The notes beneath the pieces were generated by a model. It had not been told where the DNA came from. It did not search any database and saw only the letters and a program-made list of their open reading frames with translations. Shown here one piece after another: positions 10,611 through 19,776 of a stretch of DNA of 64,000 nucleotides (position 1 is its first letter; every line of letters begins with the position of its first letter). The position numbers were made by a program, and so were the translations under genes. The DNA is from Symbiodinium natans (Eukaryota > Sar > Dinophyceae > Suessiales > Symbiodiniaceae): assembly GCA_905221605.1 (NCBI GenBank), contig CAJNDS010000058.1:534492-598491 (forward strand), given 5' to 3'.

Positions 10611-10695
10611 CTCTTTCAGCCTTTTTTAGGCAAAGGGCCAGCCACTGCGTCATGTCGTAGTTGCGGCCAAGAAGAAACTTCGAGAGCAGGGCAGT
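10611..10695 (-). CDS. Candidate exon, nucleotide-sugar-transporter-like
   Basis: A C-rich tract precedes CCAAG|G. Reads TALLSKFLLGRNYDMTQWLA, then LCLKKAERG. This resembles the conserved TALL..LGR....QWLAL segment of nucleotide-sugar transporters (a drug/metabolite transporter superfamily), which exchange nucleotide sugars across the Golgi or ER membrane. The donor is probably GC (GAG|GCTCTT). Segments at 12392-12499 and 13776-13907 would fit the same family in order, but several other candidate exons lie between, so the assignment is tentative. Confidence 0.55.
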
Positions 10696-10957
10696 CCTTG
10701 GGGGGGGCTTGCGACCGGTTTAGAGGGTTTCGGATTTAGGGTTTAGGGTTTGGGGTTTAGGGTTTGGGGTTTGGGTTTAGGGTTTGGGGTTCAGGGTTCT
10801 TGGGCTTAGGCTTTAGGGCTTCTTGGGTTGGGGGTACCTTGGGCTTAGGGCTTCTGCCCTAAAGGTCTGTGCGTTGTAGGGTTTAAGTAGAGAACATTAG
10901 GGTTTGAGATTTCGTTGCTGGCTGAGCTGTCGAGGGGACGTAGATTCTGTCAACAAC

Positions 10958-11032
10958 CGTCGGCAAAGAGACAGGACAGCAAATAAGAGGCTATGTTTCT
11001 CGCAGCAATGTACAGTTCATGCAAAAGTAGTC
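10958..11032 (-). CDS. Candidate exon
   Basis: Acceptor GTAG|GA, donor GTTGTT; reads LLLHELYIAARNIASYLL. In phase with 11107-11203. Confidence 0.55.
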
Positions 11033-11106
11033 CTACTCCTCAAGAACTAGAAGAGCAAAACTTCATACTCCGGCTTTGTACATCCAGAAAAGATGCATGC
11101 AGGCAC

Positions 11107-11203
11107 CTGCGGCAAGTGCGTTTGAGACGTTCCCTCGGTGAACTAAGCATGTAAAGAGGTACTCGCTGATTTCATGCCGGTGCTGCGATGTTTCATGACA
11201 AGC
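11107..11203 (-). CDS. Candidate exon after introner C1
   Basis: Acceptor GGGACAG|GCT, donor GCAG|GTGCCT, 97 nt. Reads ACHETSQHRHEISEYLFTC, then LVHRGNVSNALAA. Confidence 0.6.
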
Positions 11204-11207
11204 CTGT

Positions 11208-11320
11208 CCCAGAGGGTCCCTTTGTAGTACCATTATGGAATTAGGTACCCCCGAAACCCTATTTAGTATGGTTTTTGGTGTATCGAATTCCACAATAGTA
11301 GTAGAAATGGACCCTCTGGG
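11208..11320 (-). mobile_element. Introner C1
   Basis: A 113-bp element with near-perfect inverted ends (CCCAGAGGGTCCATTT type). On the minus strand it separates exons 11317-11400 and 11107-11203. The donor is best read as GA (CCA|GAGGGT) and the acceptor as GGGACAG|G; both flanking junctions are then phase 0. A second copy, C2, lies 84 bp away. Confidence 0.65.
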
Positions 11321-11400
11321 TGTCTTCTGTGCACTGTCCGCATCAACTTTGTTGCGCACGTTGACTGAATGTCGGCTTTGCGATGTTGAGCTTGTGTGAA
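11317..11400 (-). CDS. Candidate exon between introners C2 and C1
   Basis: 84 nt, phase 0 at both ends if the GA donor is used; reads FTQAQHRKADIQSTCATKLM. Another frame is also open. Confidence 0.55.
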
Positions 11401-11404
11401 CTAT

Positions 11405-11513
11405 CCCAGAGGGTCCATTTGTAGTACCATTATGGATTTATAGGGACCTCAAAACCGTATTTAGTATGGTTTTTTGTGAATGCCATAATAGTGCTACAAA
11501 TGGACCCTCTGGG
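11405..11513 (-). mobile_element. Introner C2
   Basis: Sister copy of C1 with the same ends and TGGTACTACAAATGG core. It separates exons 11510-11575 and 11317-11400, with donor CCA|GAGGGT and acceptor GGGATAG. Two adjacent copies around an 84-nt exon argue for independent insertion of mobile introns. Confidence 0.65.
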
Positions 11514-11575
11514 CTATTCGGTCGCTGTTGCATCACAAGCCTTTGATTTCGTGTCCCGGAAAAGTCCGACAGTAC
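11510..11575 (-). CDS. Candidate exon before introner C2
   Basis: 66 nt, acceptor GCTAAG|GTA, GA donor. Reads VLSDFSGTRNQRLVMQQRPN. Confidence 0.6.
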
Positions 11576-11653
11576 CTTAGCGGATGCCGGCACCCTACGC
11601 TCTAAAGCCTAAACTCTAAATTCTAAACCCTAAACCCTGAACCCTGCTGAGCC

Positions 11654-11745
11654 TTCGATTTCACAACATGAGGCGTCAAGTAGGCACCCCATACTTGGGA
11701 TTTCATCAGCAGGTGAACCGTTGAGTACCGAGCGATTTAGCAATT
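11654..11745 (-). CDS. Candidate exon, two frames open
   Basis: Ends CAGCAG|GGTTCAGG. Either STVHLLMKSQVWGAYLTPHV or SVLNGSPADEIPSMGCLLDA can be read; boundaries unresolved. A micro-exon may lie at 11799-11826 (VRLLQQPGF, AG|GTG..GTTTAT). Confidence 0.35.
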
Positions 11746-11884
11746 AGTCCTCTAGGCTCGTCCTCCGAAACCTTTTAGGCCCTCCAAAGACCATAAACGA
11801 AAGCCGGGCTGCTGCAGCAAGCGCACCTGAACGGAAAGGCGCTCCCCCCCCCCCCCCCCCCCCGCGTCCCGGTTGTGCTCACAT

Positions 11885-12057
11885 TCCTACCCTGCACGTG
11901 GAACCACAGATTATGATAATATGTTGCCAGATTTTCTTGGGCTTAACTCCGTTTCGCCATCCACAGACCTCAACTGCGTAGCTTCATATTTGGTATTTGT
12001 CCGTCTTTCCGGTCTTGCCCAGCTGTTCCCGGGCCTCCCAAATTCTGTAGGGTCTAG
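11885..12057 (-). CDS. Candidate exon with one in-frame TGA
   Basis: A single frame reads RIWEAREQLGKTGKTDKYQI, stop TGA, then SYAVEVCGWRNGVKPKK and IWQHIIIICGSTC. Either two exons in the same frame with a very short intron, or a disabled copy. A 110-codon plus-strand frame covers the same DNA. Confidence 0.4.
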
Positions 12058-12060
12058 AGA

Positions 12061-12180
12061 CTTTGCTGCCTTAGGATGTAGTGCTTTCCCTCACGCCAGT
12101 TATTGGTTTCAGGTTGCGTTGATTCCATTGGTTGTTGCAGGATTTGGCCCAATCCGGGTTGCTGCCGATGAGGCCCTAAC
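12061..12180 (-). CDS. Candidate exon
   Basis: Reads LGQILQQPMESTQPETNNWR, then EGKHYILRQQ; polar. Boundaries uncertain. Confidence 0.4.
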
Positions 12181-12391
12181 CCGTTTAGGGTTATGTCACA
12201 CCTAATAATATACCTAAAGTTAGGAGACCCTTCCAAGCCTAACCCTGGTCTTTTCTCACGGCTTCCGGTCCTGTGGGGGTTTAGGGAGGGGTCCTCTAAA
12301 CCCTAAACCCTAAACCCTAAACCCAAAACCCAAAACCCAAAACCCTAAACCGTAAACCCTAAACCCTAAACCCTAAACGCTAAACCCGAAA

Positions 12392-12499
12392 CCTACTTCC
12401 TAAGGCCAAAGCCTGCCCCAAGATCTTGATGGTGCCGCCGCTGATCACCGTGTAGGCAAGGGCCTTGGATCTTACTGGTGCGAAACGGGCGTTGAAGGA
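12392..12499 (-). CDS. Candidate exon, membrane segment
   Basis: 108 nt, acceptor ATCCAG, donor GTTTCG from telomere-like repeat. Reads SFNARFAPVRSKALAYTVIS, then GGTIKILGQALALGS. The GTIKILGQ part would suit a nucleotide-sugar transporter, which is inference. Confidence 0.6.
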
Positions 12500-12747
12500 C
12501 TGGATCCAATTAGGGTGTAGGGTTTATAGGGCTTTGGTGATCCTTTCGTAGGCTTGTACTTTCCTTGGGCTTGGGGCCAAGCAACCCCAAAAGCGTTTAT
12601 GGTTCATATGCCTTAGTAGGAATTATAACCGTATAGGGGGCATGGCCCCAAAACCTGAATCCTAAACCTGAACCCCTGATTCCCAAACCCTAAACCTGTG
12701 GTCACCCAAGGTTAGACCCCATGGTGTGTTGGCTTACGTTTTTCGGG

Positions 12748-12813
12748 CTTAAGTTGAAGCTGCCAAGCTCCTGGCTCCTTTCTCTCCCCTCAGCCCCAAG
12801 CACGCAAACCCGA
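12748..12813 (-). CDS. Candidate exon
   Basis: Reads ERPRVCVLGAEGRERSQELG, ending SFNLS before a GA donor. Confidence 0.5.
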
Positions 12814-12883
12814 GGGCGCTCAAGGGTTTAGGGTTTAGGGTTTAGGGTTTAGGGTTTAGGGTTTAGGGTTTAGGGTTTAGGCC

Positions 12884-13177
12884 CCGAAGCCCCGGAGCCT
12901 GTGAACTGGCCCTCTGCTTTCCCCAAGAGCTGGGGAATATCATGGTCAACTTCCTGTTCCCACACTGGAATTCCAGCAAACGGCAGTTCTCTAAATTCGG
13001 GTCCCAGTCTGGGTCATTACTATCAGGGGTTCCTAGGATCCCAAAAGGGACACTCATGTAGAGAACTCGCCCAATATCAGGCTGGCCTTCAACACCTATA
13101 ACACTTTCCGAGATATTCCGAAGTAAAGCCTCCTGAGACACGACGAAGGGGAAAGGCACATATCCCGGGAGTCCTTC
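12884..13177 (-). CDS. Longest candidate exon, unknown protein
   Basis: About 294 nt. Acceptor GACTAG|GAA gives phase 0. Reads VPFPFVVSQEALLRNISESV, later DIGRVLYMSVPFGILGTPDS and NCRLLEFQCGNRKLTMIFPS. The donor is one of several GC/GT sites near the GGCCTAAACC edge. Composition is convincingly coding; I do not recognise the family. Confidence 0.7.
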
Positions 13178-13353
13178 CTAGTCAGCCAGATGCGCAGCAA
13201 GACACCCTTGACCCTGAAGAGTCTCTTCACAATCCCACCCCCACCCCCCAACCCCCACCCCCCAAACCCCCTAAACCCTAAACCCTAAACCCCAAACCCT
13301 AATACAGATTGGGGTTTAGGATTAGGGTTTCGGTTTGGGGGTGTTGGGTTTCC

Positions 13354-13410
13354 TGAAGAGAATCGGCTCACAGAAGGGTAGGTCAACTGCCGCGAGTTTC
13401 GGAGGCGCCA
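13354..13410 (-). CDS. Candidate exon
   Basis: A C-run precedes KLAAVDLPFCEPILFR; acceptor uncertain (GCAG). Confidence 0.4.
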
Positions 13411-13546
13411 ACCCCCCCCCCCCCCACCCACCCCACCCCTCCCCCCCCCGAAAACCCCCCCCCCCGCCTGCGCTAAGGACCTTCTGAGAAGGTTTAGGGT
13501 TTAGGGTATCGGGTTTAGGGTTTAGGGTTTAGGGCTTAGGGTTTAC

Positions 13547-13609
13547 CATCTTCAGGGCAAGGTTGGAGAGTAAGCTCTCATGTGGACGACCGCGAGGGCG
13601 CAACAAGAC
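13547..13609 (-). CDS. Candidate exon
   Basis: TTTTTGTTCAG|GTC acceptor, donor ATG|GTAAAC, 63 nt. Reads VLLRPRGRPHESLLSNLALK. In phase with 13776-13907 through a GC donor. Confidence 0.65.
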
Positions 13610-13775
13610 CTGAACAAAAACTGTGGGGCTTGAGCTCTACTAAGTTGCCCAGGAACCTAGGCTAAAAAAAGCGCCATTGTTGGCACGAAGGGATTATAAG
13701 GGAACCTAAATCCCCCAAAAAAGAGTATAAGACCACAAACCCTTAAGTAAGGGCAACCCAAAGCTAAAGTAATTG

Positions 13776-13907
13776 CACGGAAAGTGGCTTGAAAGGCTTG
13801 GGCGGACGCGAAAATGAGCGAGATAGGCAGGAACTTGAGGATTTTCCGCACGTCGAACACCTCACTGCTGCTGCCAAGCTCCGACGACGGAGCAGTCGCC
13901 ACAAACT
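13776..13907 (-). CDS. Candidate exon, membrane segment
   Basis: Acceptor TTTGTAG|AG, donor CGT|GCAATT. Reads EFVATAPSSELGSSSEVFDV, then RKILKFLPISLIFASAQAFQ. The KFLPISLIFA part suits a transporter helix. Element G7 lies in the following intron. Confidence 0.6.
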
Positions 13908-14087
13908 CTACAAACCCACTTAACCCTAAACGCTAAACACTACACAATAAACCCTAAAGACTCTGAAACCCTACATAAACAAAGTTTAAGCCCTCAACCC
14001 TACCGGAGCTGGGGTTCCTGTTAGCCTCTGGTCTGCATTGCTTTACAGCCTAAGTCTTATGCGCCCCAAAAGATAGGGGTTGATCTT

Positions 14088-14179
14088 GGGATGTTCACTC
14101 TTATACTCGCAGCCCTTAGGGGTTTTAATAGAGGGTACTATAATCCCGATTAAGGACTGATAGTATAAGGGGGAACATC
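14088..14179. mobile_element. Inverted-repeat element B2
   Basis: Starts GGGATGTTCACTCTTATAC and ends TATAAGGGGGAACATC, with the B core GGGTACTATAATCCC. It lies between candidate exons at 14.38 kb and 14.0 kb. Confidence 0.55.
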
Positions 14180-14376
14180 GAAAAGTTGATCTAAGGTAAG
14201 CGCAGCTGTTGGGGCGTCTGTTACAGTACTGGGACCCTCTTTACGTTTTATGGGTCATACCTGTTATTTAAGGGTGGTTGCTACTAAATTGTAGGTAAAT
14301 AGAGCCCCAGGTATATTCGCATCTGCTTTAGGGTCGCTCAAACATGGCCTGTATGAACAACCCCTAGCCCTAACAC

Positions 14377-14449
14377 GCACAGCCGAGGCACATCAGCCAT
14401 GGACTCCTTTCCAAGAAAGAAGTAGGCAGATCCGATTCCCAATACCACC
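14377..14449 (-). CDS. Candidate exon, membrane segment
   Basis: Acceptor CACTCAG|G, donor GTGTTA. Reads VVLGIGSAYFFLGKESMADV, then PRLC; hydrophobic. Confidence 0.6.
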
Positions 14450-14582
14450 CTGAGTGGAATAGGGTTTAGGGTTTAGGGTTTAGGGTTTAGGGTTTAGGGT
14501 ACTCCAGGATTTGTCTGGTGCCTTCCGTCATGGGCTCTTCTTTCTTTGCATGGCTTGCGGTTTGTGACTTACAGGGGTTGTT

Positions 14583-14685
14583 GGTGCTGAGATCTTTGTT
14601 TCGTGGAGGGCTTTCTATGCCCTCGAAATTTTGGCTGTATCGCCATGTCCGGAAAAATCAGGCGTGCACCGCACCTTCGAGAACC
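14583..14685 (-). CDS. Candidate exon
   Basis: Acceptor GCTGCAG|GGT, canonical donor GTAAGTC, 103 nt. Reads GSRRCGARLIFPDMAIQPKF, then RGHRKPSTKQRSQHQQP. Confidence 0.65.
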
Positions 14686-14756
14686 CTGCAGCTTGGCAAA
14701 GCTTAGGCATGCAAGCTTGCAAACACCTCGCAGCCCGAAGCGTCAAAAGCTTAAAC

Positions 14757-14871
14757 TCTCCACCATAGGAAAGCCGTTGCCCCCAACCAGCAGAAGCCAG
14801 GATATCCAGTATGTAGTCAACAAAACAATCCTGCCTGCATGTCCGGAAGTTGCGACAGCTGTCTTTTTCGC
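14757..14871 (-). CDS. Candidate exon, membrane segment
   Basis: Acceptor GGGTCAG|GCG. Reads AKKTAVATSGHAGRIVLLTT, then YWISWLLLVGGNGFPMV. A GA donor three bases before the GT site puts it in phase with 14583-14685. Confidence 0.65.
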
Positions 14872-15150
14872 CTGACCCTGAACCCTAAACCCAGAACTTC
14901 CTATCCCCAAACTGCAGCCAAAAGTCTGCAAAGCCGCCTGGCAGATCCTGGACGGGAAGCTCCGAGGACACGACCCTGAACCCTGAAGCGTTGAAATCGT
15001 AAAGTAAAGGGTGTAGGGTTTGGGGTTTAGAGCTTAGGGCGTAGGGTTTAGGGCCGTGGGCTTGGGGTTGTTTAGGGCTCTAGGGATTTACGCTTTGGGC
15101 TTGCTGGCACAGGGGAGTCTCAAGAAGAGACCCTTAGCTGAGGTACCTCA

Positions 15151-15199
15151 ATGTTTCCGTCAAACTCATTTCTAGCAGAGCTTCTCTGTGGGTCTTTCC
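15151..15199 (-). CDS. Candidate exon after introner A1
   Basis: Reads THREALLEMSLTETL, donor GTACCT. Confidence 0.5.
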
Positions 15200-15241
15200 G
15201 AAGCTAGGGTTCCTGTCTAGGGGTTCCTGATTTCAAGAAGA

Positions 15242-15350
15242 CCCTAAGGGTCCATGTACCGAATTATCGAATACTTGGGCCTTAAAGTACTTCCTATATA
15301 AGGACTTTTGGGTCTAAGTACATAATAATAAGGTACATGGACCCTTAGGG
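15242..15350 (-). mobile_element. Introner-like element A1
   Basis: A 109-bp element with perfect 19-bp inverted ends (CCCTAAGGGTCCATGTACC). A1, A4 and A6 are nearly identical through the interior (GAATACTTGGGCCTTAAAG and onward). Family A has six copies in the window. It lies between candidate exons 15400-15515 and 15151-15199. Confidence 0.65.
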
Positions 15351-15399
15351 AGATTCTACGTATAGACAGCCCCTATTTTGGAAGTACCCTTGCGAAATT

Positions 15400-15628
15400 G
15401 GACTGCCTTCATGTGACGTAGCGTCGTTGCTGCTAGTGCTACGGACGCAATGTCGTGGATCAGATCACGGTGAGACAGTGCAGATGTGTTCTTGGCTTTC
15501 ACAATATCAAGTACGGAGGACGAGAGTCAGAGAGTCTGTCAATCAGTGGGCCAGCGGGCGAGCTTGGCAAGAATGGCGGAGATAGCGCCAATGGTGTCTT
15601 CAAAGTGTTGATTCCAGTCAGAAACAGT
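15400..15628 (-). CDS. Candidate exon pair
   Basis: One frame reads TVSDWNQHFEDTIGAISAIL (from TTCACAG at 15628), meets two stops near 15545, then continues VLDIVKAKNTSALSHRDLIH and DIASVALAATTLRHMKAVQF to a GTACTT donor at about 15400. The short stop-containing stretch may be an unseen intron. Confidence 0.55.
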
Positions 15629-16101
15629 CTGTGAACCAAGTTGCCACTATTTTCCCAACACGCACTAGCCCACATACCTCACCTCGAAACACAAAACATC
15701 ACCCGATACTTCAAGTCAAAGGAGACAAACCTGGACTACTCAGGATGTACCCCCGGGGGTTCCCTGAATACACTGCGGCCCTTACATTCCATTGGAGGAT
15801 CTTTAAGTAGGGGGCCCCTAAGGTACAACCTCAGGGGTCCAAACCTCAGGGAAGCTTAGGGAGCCTTGGGGGGAGTAGTAGGGAGCATCAGGGAACCTTT
15901 GGTTACATAACCCCTTCACCCCCCTCCCCCCCCCACCCTCACACCGTCCACTAGTAAACCCTACATCGTGCAAAGCCCTTAACCTGCACCCTAAACGTCC
16001 TTAAACGCAAAACCCCCTTGGGCCCCTAAACCACACTCAACCTAAACCCCCCCTAAACTAACCCAAAACCCAAAACCGTAAACCCGACCTCAACCCCAAA
16101 C

Positions 16102-16161
16102 GCAGCCAAAGTAGCGAGATGCTCTGCGGGACGATGGCCAACTTGCCTTTCAAGGCCATAC
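16102..16161 (-). CDS. Candidate exon
   Basis: Acceptor TTGGAAG|GT, donor GTTTGG, 60 nt. Reads MALKGKLAIVPQSISLLWL. Confidence 0.65.
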
Positions 16162-16484
16162 CTTCCAAAGATCAAGAGTTTCGGGTTTGGGCTTTAGGGT
16201 TTAGGGTTTCGGGTTTAGGGCTTAGGGTTTTGGGGAGGGTTTAGGGTTTCGTGTTTAGGGTTTCAGGCTTTAGGGCGTAAGGGGTTTAAGCGTTGGTGTT
16301 CGGGGTTTGGTGTTTGGGGTGCAGGGCGGTTGTTGAGACCCTAAACCCTAAACCCTTATTGAACTTTACGGGTCTTAGCCTTAGGGTTTGAGTTCAGGGT
16401 CTTTGGGTCATCTTACAGCAGGGCCTAAAAGGCCATCTTTGGGTGAATCGGGGTCGTAGGGTATAGGAAGCAAAACCCTAAACC

Positions 16485-16676
16485 CTAAACCCTCAACCCG
16501 GCTGCTGGTAGGGCCGCTCTGCCAGATGCCGCATGGCTTAGCCATGTGTAGGTTCTTGGAGATCCATCCCATACTCCACCACGGGGTTTTAGGGTTTTGG
16601 GTTTAGGGTTACTCAACCACGATGCTCCCGTATCGTAAGGAGGAGGGTCAGGAAACACAGCGCCACTTTCGCGCAC
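16485..16676 (-). CDS. Coding segment with an in-frame telomere-like stretch
   Basis: Reads VRESGAVFPDPPPYDTGASW, then a telomere-derived SNPKPKTLKP, then GVWDGSPRTYTWLSHAASGR. The acceptor is TTTAG|GG. Either the repeat is translated or it marks a tiny intron. Confidence 0.5.
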   Translation of the reverse strand: MRESGAVFPDPPPYDTGASWLSNPKPKTLKPRGGVWDGSPRTYTWLSHAASGRAALPAAGLRV

Positions 16677-16887
16677 CCTAAACCTAAACCCTAAAACCCG
16701 AAAACACTAAAACTCTAAACCCTAAACCCTATTTACCCCCCCCCCAAAAAAAAAAAACAAACAAAAACCTTGAATCCGTTTGCAGAAGCCATGGCCTGCC
16801 ATCCCGACCTCAAAAAAAAGGTTTTAATTAGGGTTTAGGGTTTAGGGGGATCCAATAGGGGATCCACCCCCCCCTCAACACACATGG

Positions 16888-16974
16888 AATCGCCCGAAGC
16901 GTCTCAAGCGCAGACGTGGCGCTGTTGAAGATGGTCTTGCCGCAGTCAAGGCCGACATAGATCGTGAAGAGCCT
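16888..16974 (-). CDS. Candidate exon after introner H1
   Basis: Acceptor CCCAAG|G. Reads LFTIYVGLDCGKTIFNSATS, then ALETLRAIPCVL. GLDCGKT recalls a nucleotide-binding loop but is too short to rely on. Confidence 0.6.
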
Positions 16975-17002
16975 TGGGGCACACCCAGTGTCCCCCTCTG
17001 AC

Positions 17003-17158
17003 CAAGAGAACAAAGAACCCCCCCCCGGCAAGAACCAAAACAGAAAACATGACACATATTCTTCCTTATAAGAAACAATATAGGGATTATTTATCTCTCT
17101 TATTTATTTTATTTTGTTTTTTTTGGGGGGGAGGGGGGGTTCTTGAGCAAATGGTAGC
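17003..17158 (-). mobile_element. Introner H1
   Basis: Family H has ends of the type CTACTATTTGCTCAAGAACCCC. H1 lies between candidate exons 17155-17227 and 16888-16974 and ends TTGGTCAG on the minus strand. The centre is AT-rich. The donor looks like GC (TTT|GCTCAAG). Confidence 0.55.
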
Positions 17159-17227
17159 ATAGGGTGTAGGGCTCAGGGATGATGTGGAATGGCTGGTTTG
17201 GCCAGTCGCTTGCCGGTATGCCCTCTG
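17155..17227 (-). CDS. Candidate exon before introner H1
   Basis: Acceptor CCCAGAG|GGC. Reads GIPASDWPNQPFHIIPEPYT, then LCYH; GC donor. Confidence 0.6.
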
Positions 17228-17295
17228 GGATTTACACGAGCATCTCTAGGTCCCTAAACCCTAAACCCTAAACCCTAAACCCTAAACCCTAAACC

Positions 17296-17423
17296 AGGCG
17301 CCTAGGCCAGTATGAAGTCCTTGTGCACGTCTTAGGGGGACGAGCAGAAAGGCAACGGCACTGCCTGCATGCCAGCACGCCTTGCACATGCACGCATGAG
17401 CAGGCTGCTGATGCAGGATCCCT
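17296..17423 (-). CDS. Candidate exon with telomeric donor
   Basis: Acceptor GACACAG|GG, donor GTTTAGGG. Reads ILHQQPAHACMCKACWHAGS or a Cys-rich alternative frame. Confidence 0.45.
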
Positions 17424-17509
17424 GTGTCAGTGCTCGTTTTTGATTTTCCCTCAACCCTATACTCTCTAAACCCCGAACCCTGAACCCTAAACCCTGAAGC
17501 CTCAACGTT

Positions 17510-17555
17510 TTTGATGCCAAGCCCCCAGTCTATGGTGAAAGCGTGGCCACCTACT
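17510..17555 (-). CDS. Candidate exon
   Basis: Acceptor GAAGTAG|G, donor GTTGAG; reads GHAFTIDWGLGIKN. Confidence 0.5.
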
Positions 17556-17612
17556 TCTGTCATAGGGCGGTTGAGCGTTTAGAGTTACTGGCTCCGAATT
17601 TGAGGAATTTTA

Positions 17613-17690
17613 GGGATTTATACAGGCCCCAGCAAAAACTCCATAAAGGGCACTCTTGGGATCCAGTATAATGTGGTAGAAGGTACTGTG
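17613..17690 (-). CDS. Candidate exon
   Basis: Reads TFYHIILDPKSALYGVFAGA; hydrophobic end, donor uncertain. Confidence 0.5.
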
Positions 17691-17794
17691 CCCTAAACCC
17701 CTAAACCCCTAAACCCCTAAACCCCTAAACCCTAAACCCTAAACCCTAAACCCTAAACCCGAAACCCTAAACCCTAAACCCTTATAAGGTACTG

Positions 17795-17875
17795 TGCTCC
17801 TAATAAGCCAAGCCGCACGAGCTGCACGATCAAGCCCCAGGAAGATCGCAGCCATAGTAGGCGAGTGGGCTCCTT
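17795..17875 (-). CDS. Candidate exon, two frames open
   Basis: Acceptor CGGAAG|GA. Reads AHSPTMAAIFLGLDRAARAA; another frame gives EPTRLLWLRSSWGLIVQLV. Confidence 0.4.
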
Positions 17876-18316
17876 CCGTAGGGTTTAGGGTTTAGGGTTT
17901 AGGGTTTAGGGTTTAGGGCTTAGGGTTTAGGGTTTATAGGCTCTGGGTCTTAAGAAGTCGGTCACGCAGGCTAACAGTCGCAGAAACAGGGTTCAGTGAG
18001 CCCTAAACCCTAAACTCTAAACCCTATGCTAAGGTTTATGGGGCTTAGGGATTAGGTTTAGGGAAAAGATAGCTTGGGCCTACCCAGGTCTCACCCTCAG
18101 ACCTATGATACAAGCCCCCCCCCCCCAACCCTAAACCCTAACCCTAACCCTAAACCCAAACCCGAAACCCGAAATCCGAAACCCTAAACCATAAACCCTA
18201 AACCCTATTCTGAACCCTACACCCTAAACCCTCAACCCTACAACAGCTGGCGGTCCTGGTGTCTTAGGGTTTAGGGTATCGGGATCTCTGGTCTACAGGG
18301 CTCAGTGGGTTTAACT

Positions 18317-18427
18317 CCCTAAGGGTCCATGTACCTCTGTTATCACATACTTGGGCCCCAAAGGCCCTATGTAGGAAGTACGTTAAGGCCCAAGTATTCC
18401 CTACTTAGGTACACGGACACTGATAGG
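18317..18427 (-). mobile_element. Introner-like element A2
   Basis: Diverged family A copy: left end CCCTAAGGGTCCATGTACC intact, right end changed to GGTACACGGACACTGATAGG. Confidence 0.55.
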
Positions 18428-18596
18428 AATTAGGGTTCAAAAATTTGCGCCCCGGAAGAACAGCCGAGCCGCACGTAAGGACATCTCATGTTAGGGTTTA
18501 GGGTTTGGGTTTAGGGTTTAGGGTTTAGGATTTAGGGTTTAGGGTTTAGGGTTTAGGGTTTCGGGGGAAAGGTGTGGTGATCTTCATGATTTAGAC

Positions 18597-18745
18597 CTTC
18601 TGGGTTTGATGTTTTGCGGGAGTTCCCTGCATCTTAGACCCTCTTGCCTGCTAGTTTACACCCTAAACCCTAAACCCTAAGCCCTGCCTCTTCCTGCAGC
18701 TCTTGCACAAAACCCGGGTCAAGAAGCGTCTCCCGCCGCCTCACG
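18597..18745 (-). CDS. Two candidate exons (18681-18745 and 18597-18626)
   Basis: First: GTGAG|G, reads RRRETLLDPGFVQELQEEA, donor GC. Second: 30 nt, GATGCAG|GGA..AAG|GTCTAA, GTPAKHQTQK. Confidence 0.55.
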
Positions 18746-19219
18746 ATGCGTAAGGATTTATTTGGGCTTACATTGCCCGGGCCTCAATTTTAAGGGGTTT
18801 GTAGGGTTCAGGGTTTTGGGTTTAAGGTTTAGCGTTTAGGGGATCGGGTTTCTAGGGCTTATTTAGAAGGCTCATATAAGGATTTGGGCAAAAGGGCTCA
18901 GGCTTGAAGCTATTGCAGGTTTTGCTTGGAGCGTTATGGATTTATGGCTTCAAGCTCAGAAAGGCCCTAGGGAATGAGGTCGTAGGGCTTTGAGGGCTTG
19001 TGGGGTTTAGGGCTTTCAGAGTTTAAATTAGGTTTGCAAGCTGATAAAGTCTCTTAGGGTTCATAGGCTTACAGGATTTAGAAGTTTTGCAGGGTTTCTA
19101 GGTGGGCTGCAGGCTTGAAGGTGTATGGAGATTATAGGCTTTATAGGGTTTACAGGGCGATAAGTTCTTTTAGTGCTTGGATTTATAGGTGTTTTCGGGG
19201 TTTTTATACATAGGCATAC

Positions 19220-19285
19220 CCGGATACTCATTGCAGCCAACAGCTGAGCGCCCCTTCCCCCCGAGTACTCCAAGATGCCGAAAGA
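19220..19285 (-). CDS. Candidate exon
   Basis: Reads GILEYSGGRGAQLLAAMSIR, donor GTATGC. Confidence 0.55.
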
Positions 19286-19306
19286 TTTTTTTAAAACTTG
19301 TTTTGA

Positions 19307-19421
19307 CCTAACTGGTCCATGTACCTAGATTGGGAATACTTGGGCCTTAAAGTACTTCGTACATAGGGCCTTTGGGGCCCAAGTGTGTGATCATGATAAT
19401 GAGGTACATGGACTTTTAGGG
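19307..19421 (-). mobile_element. Introner-like element A3
   Basis: Diverged family A copy with ends CCTAACTGGTCCATGTACC and GGTACATGGACTTTTAGGG. It lies between candidate exons 19435-19530 and 19220-19285. Confidence 0.55.
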
Positions 19422-19434
19422 AAATAGGCTCAAA

Positions 19435-19530
19435 AATGAGGCCATATCCCTTGTTCGAAGACAGGTCCTCGACTCATGTGTTCGGGATTTGTAAAGGGGT
19501 TCGTGCTATGCCGGTGCTTCATGACAACAC
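19435..19530 (-). CDS. Candidate exon before introner A3
   Basis: Acceptor CATTGAG|GT. Reads VVMKHRHSTNPFTNPEHMSR, then GPVFEQGIWPHF; donor possibly GA. Confidence 0.6.
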
Positions 19531-19576
19531 CTCAATGAGCCCTCAAGTCTTCAACCCGTAAAGCCACAAATACGTA

Positions 19577-19672
19577 CTTGGAGGTTCATGGGTACTTAGA
19601 ACCTCGTAAGACCCCAAGTCCGCTAAGAAGGCTATAAATAGACTTATACTTGGGGTTAGTAAACTCCAACGA
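19577..19672. mobile_element. Inverted-repeat element K1 (diverged)
   Basis: Carries ACTTGGAGGTTCATGGGTACTT on the left, as in K2, and a weaker right arm ending near AACTCCAACG. Confidence 0.4.
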
Positions 19673-19776
19673 AGGCAAGCGGCCCTCTGCCCTAAACCCT
19701 ACATTCCCACTTTCGGGCCGCTGGGCCATAGCCCCAGTGCAAAGGCGGTCAGGAACTGCTGATGCTCAATGCTCAC

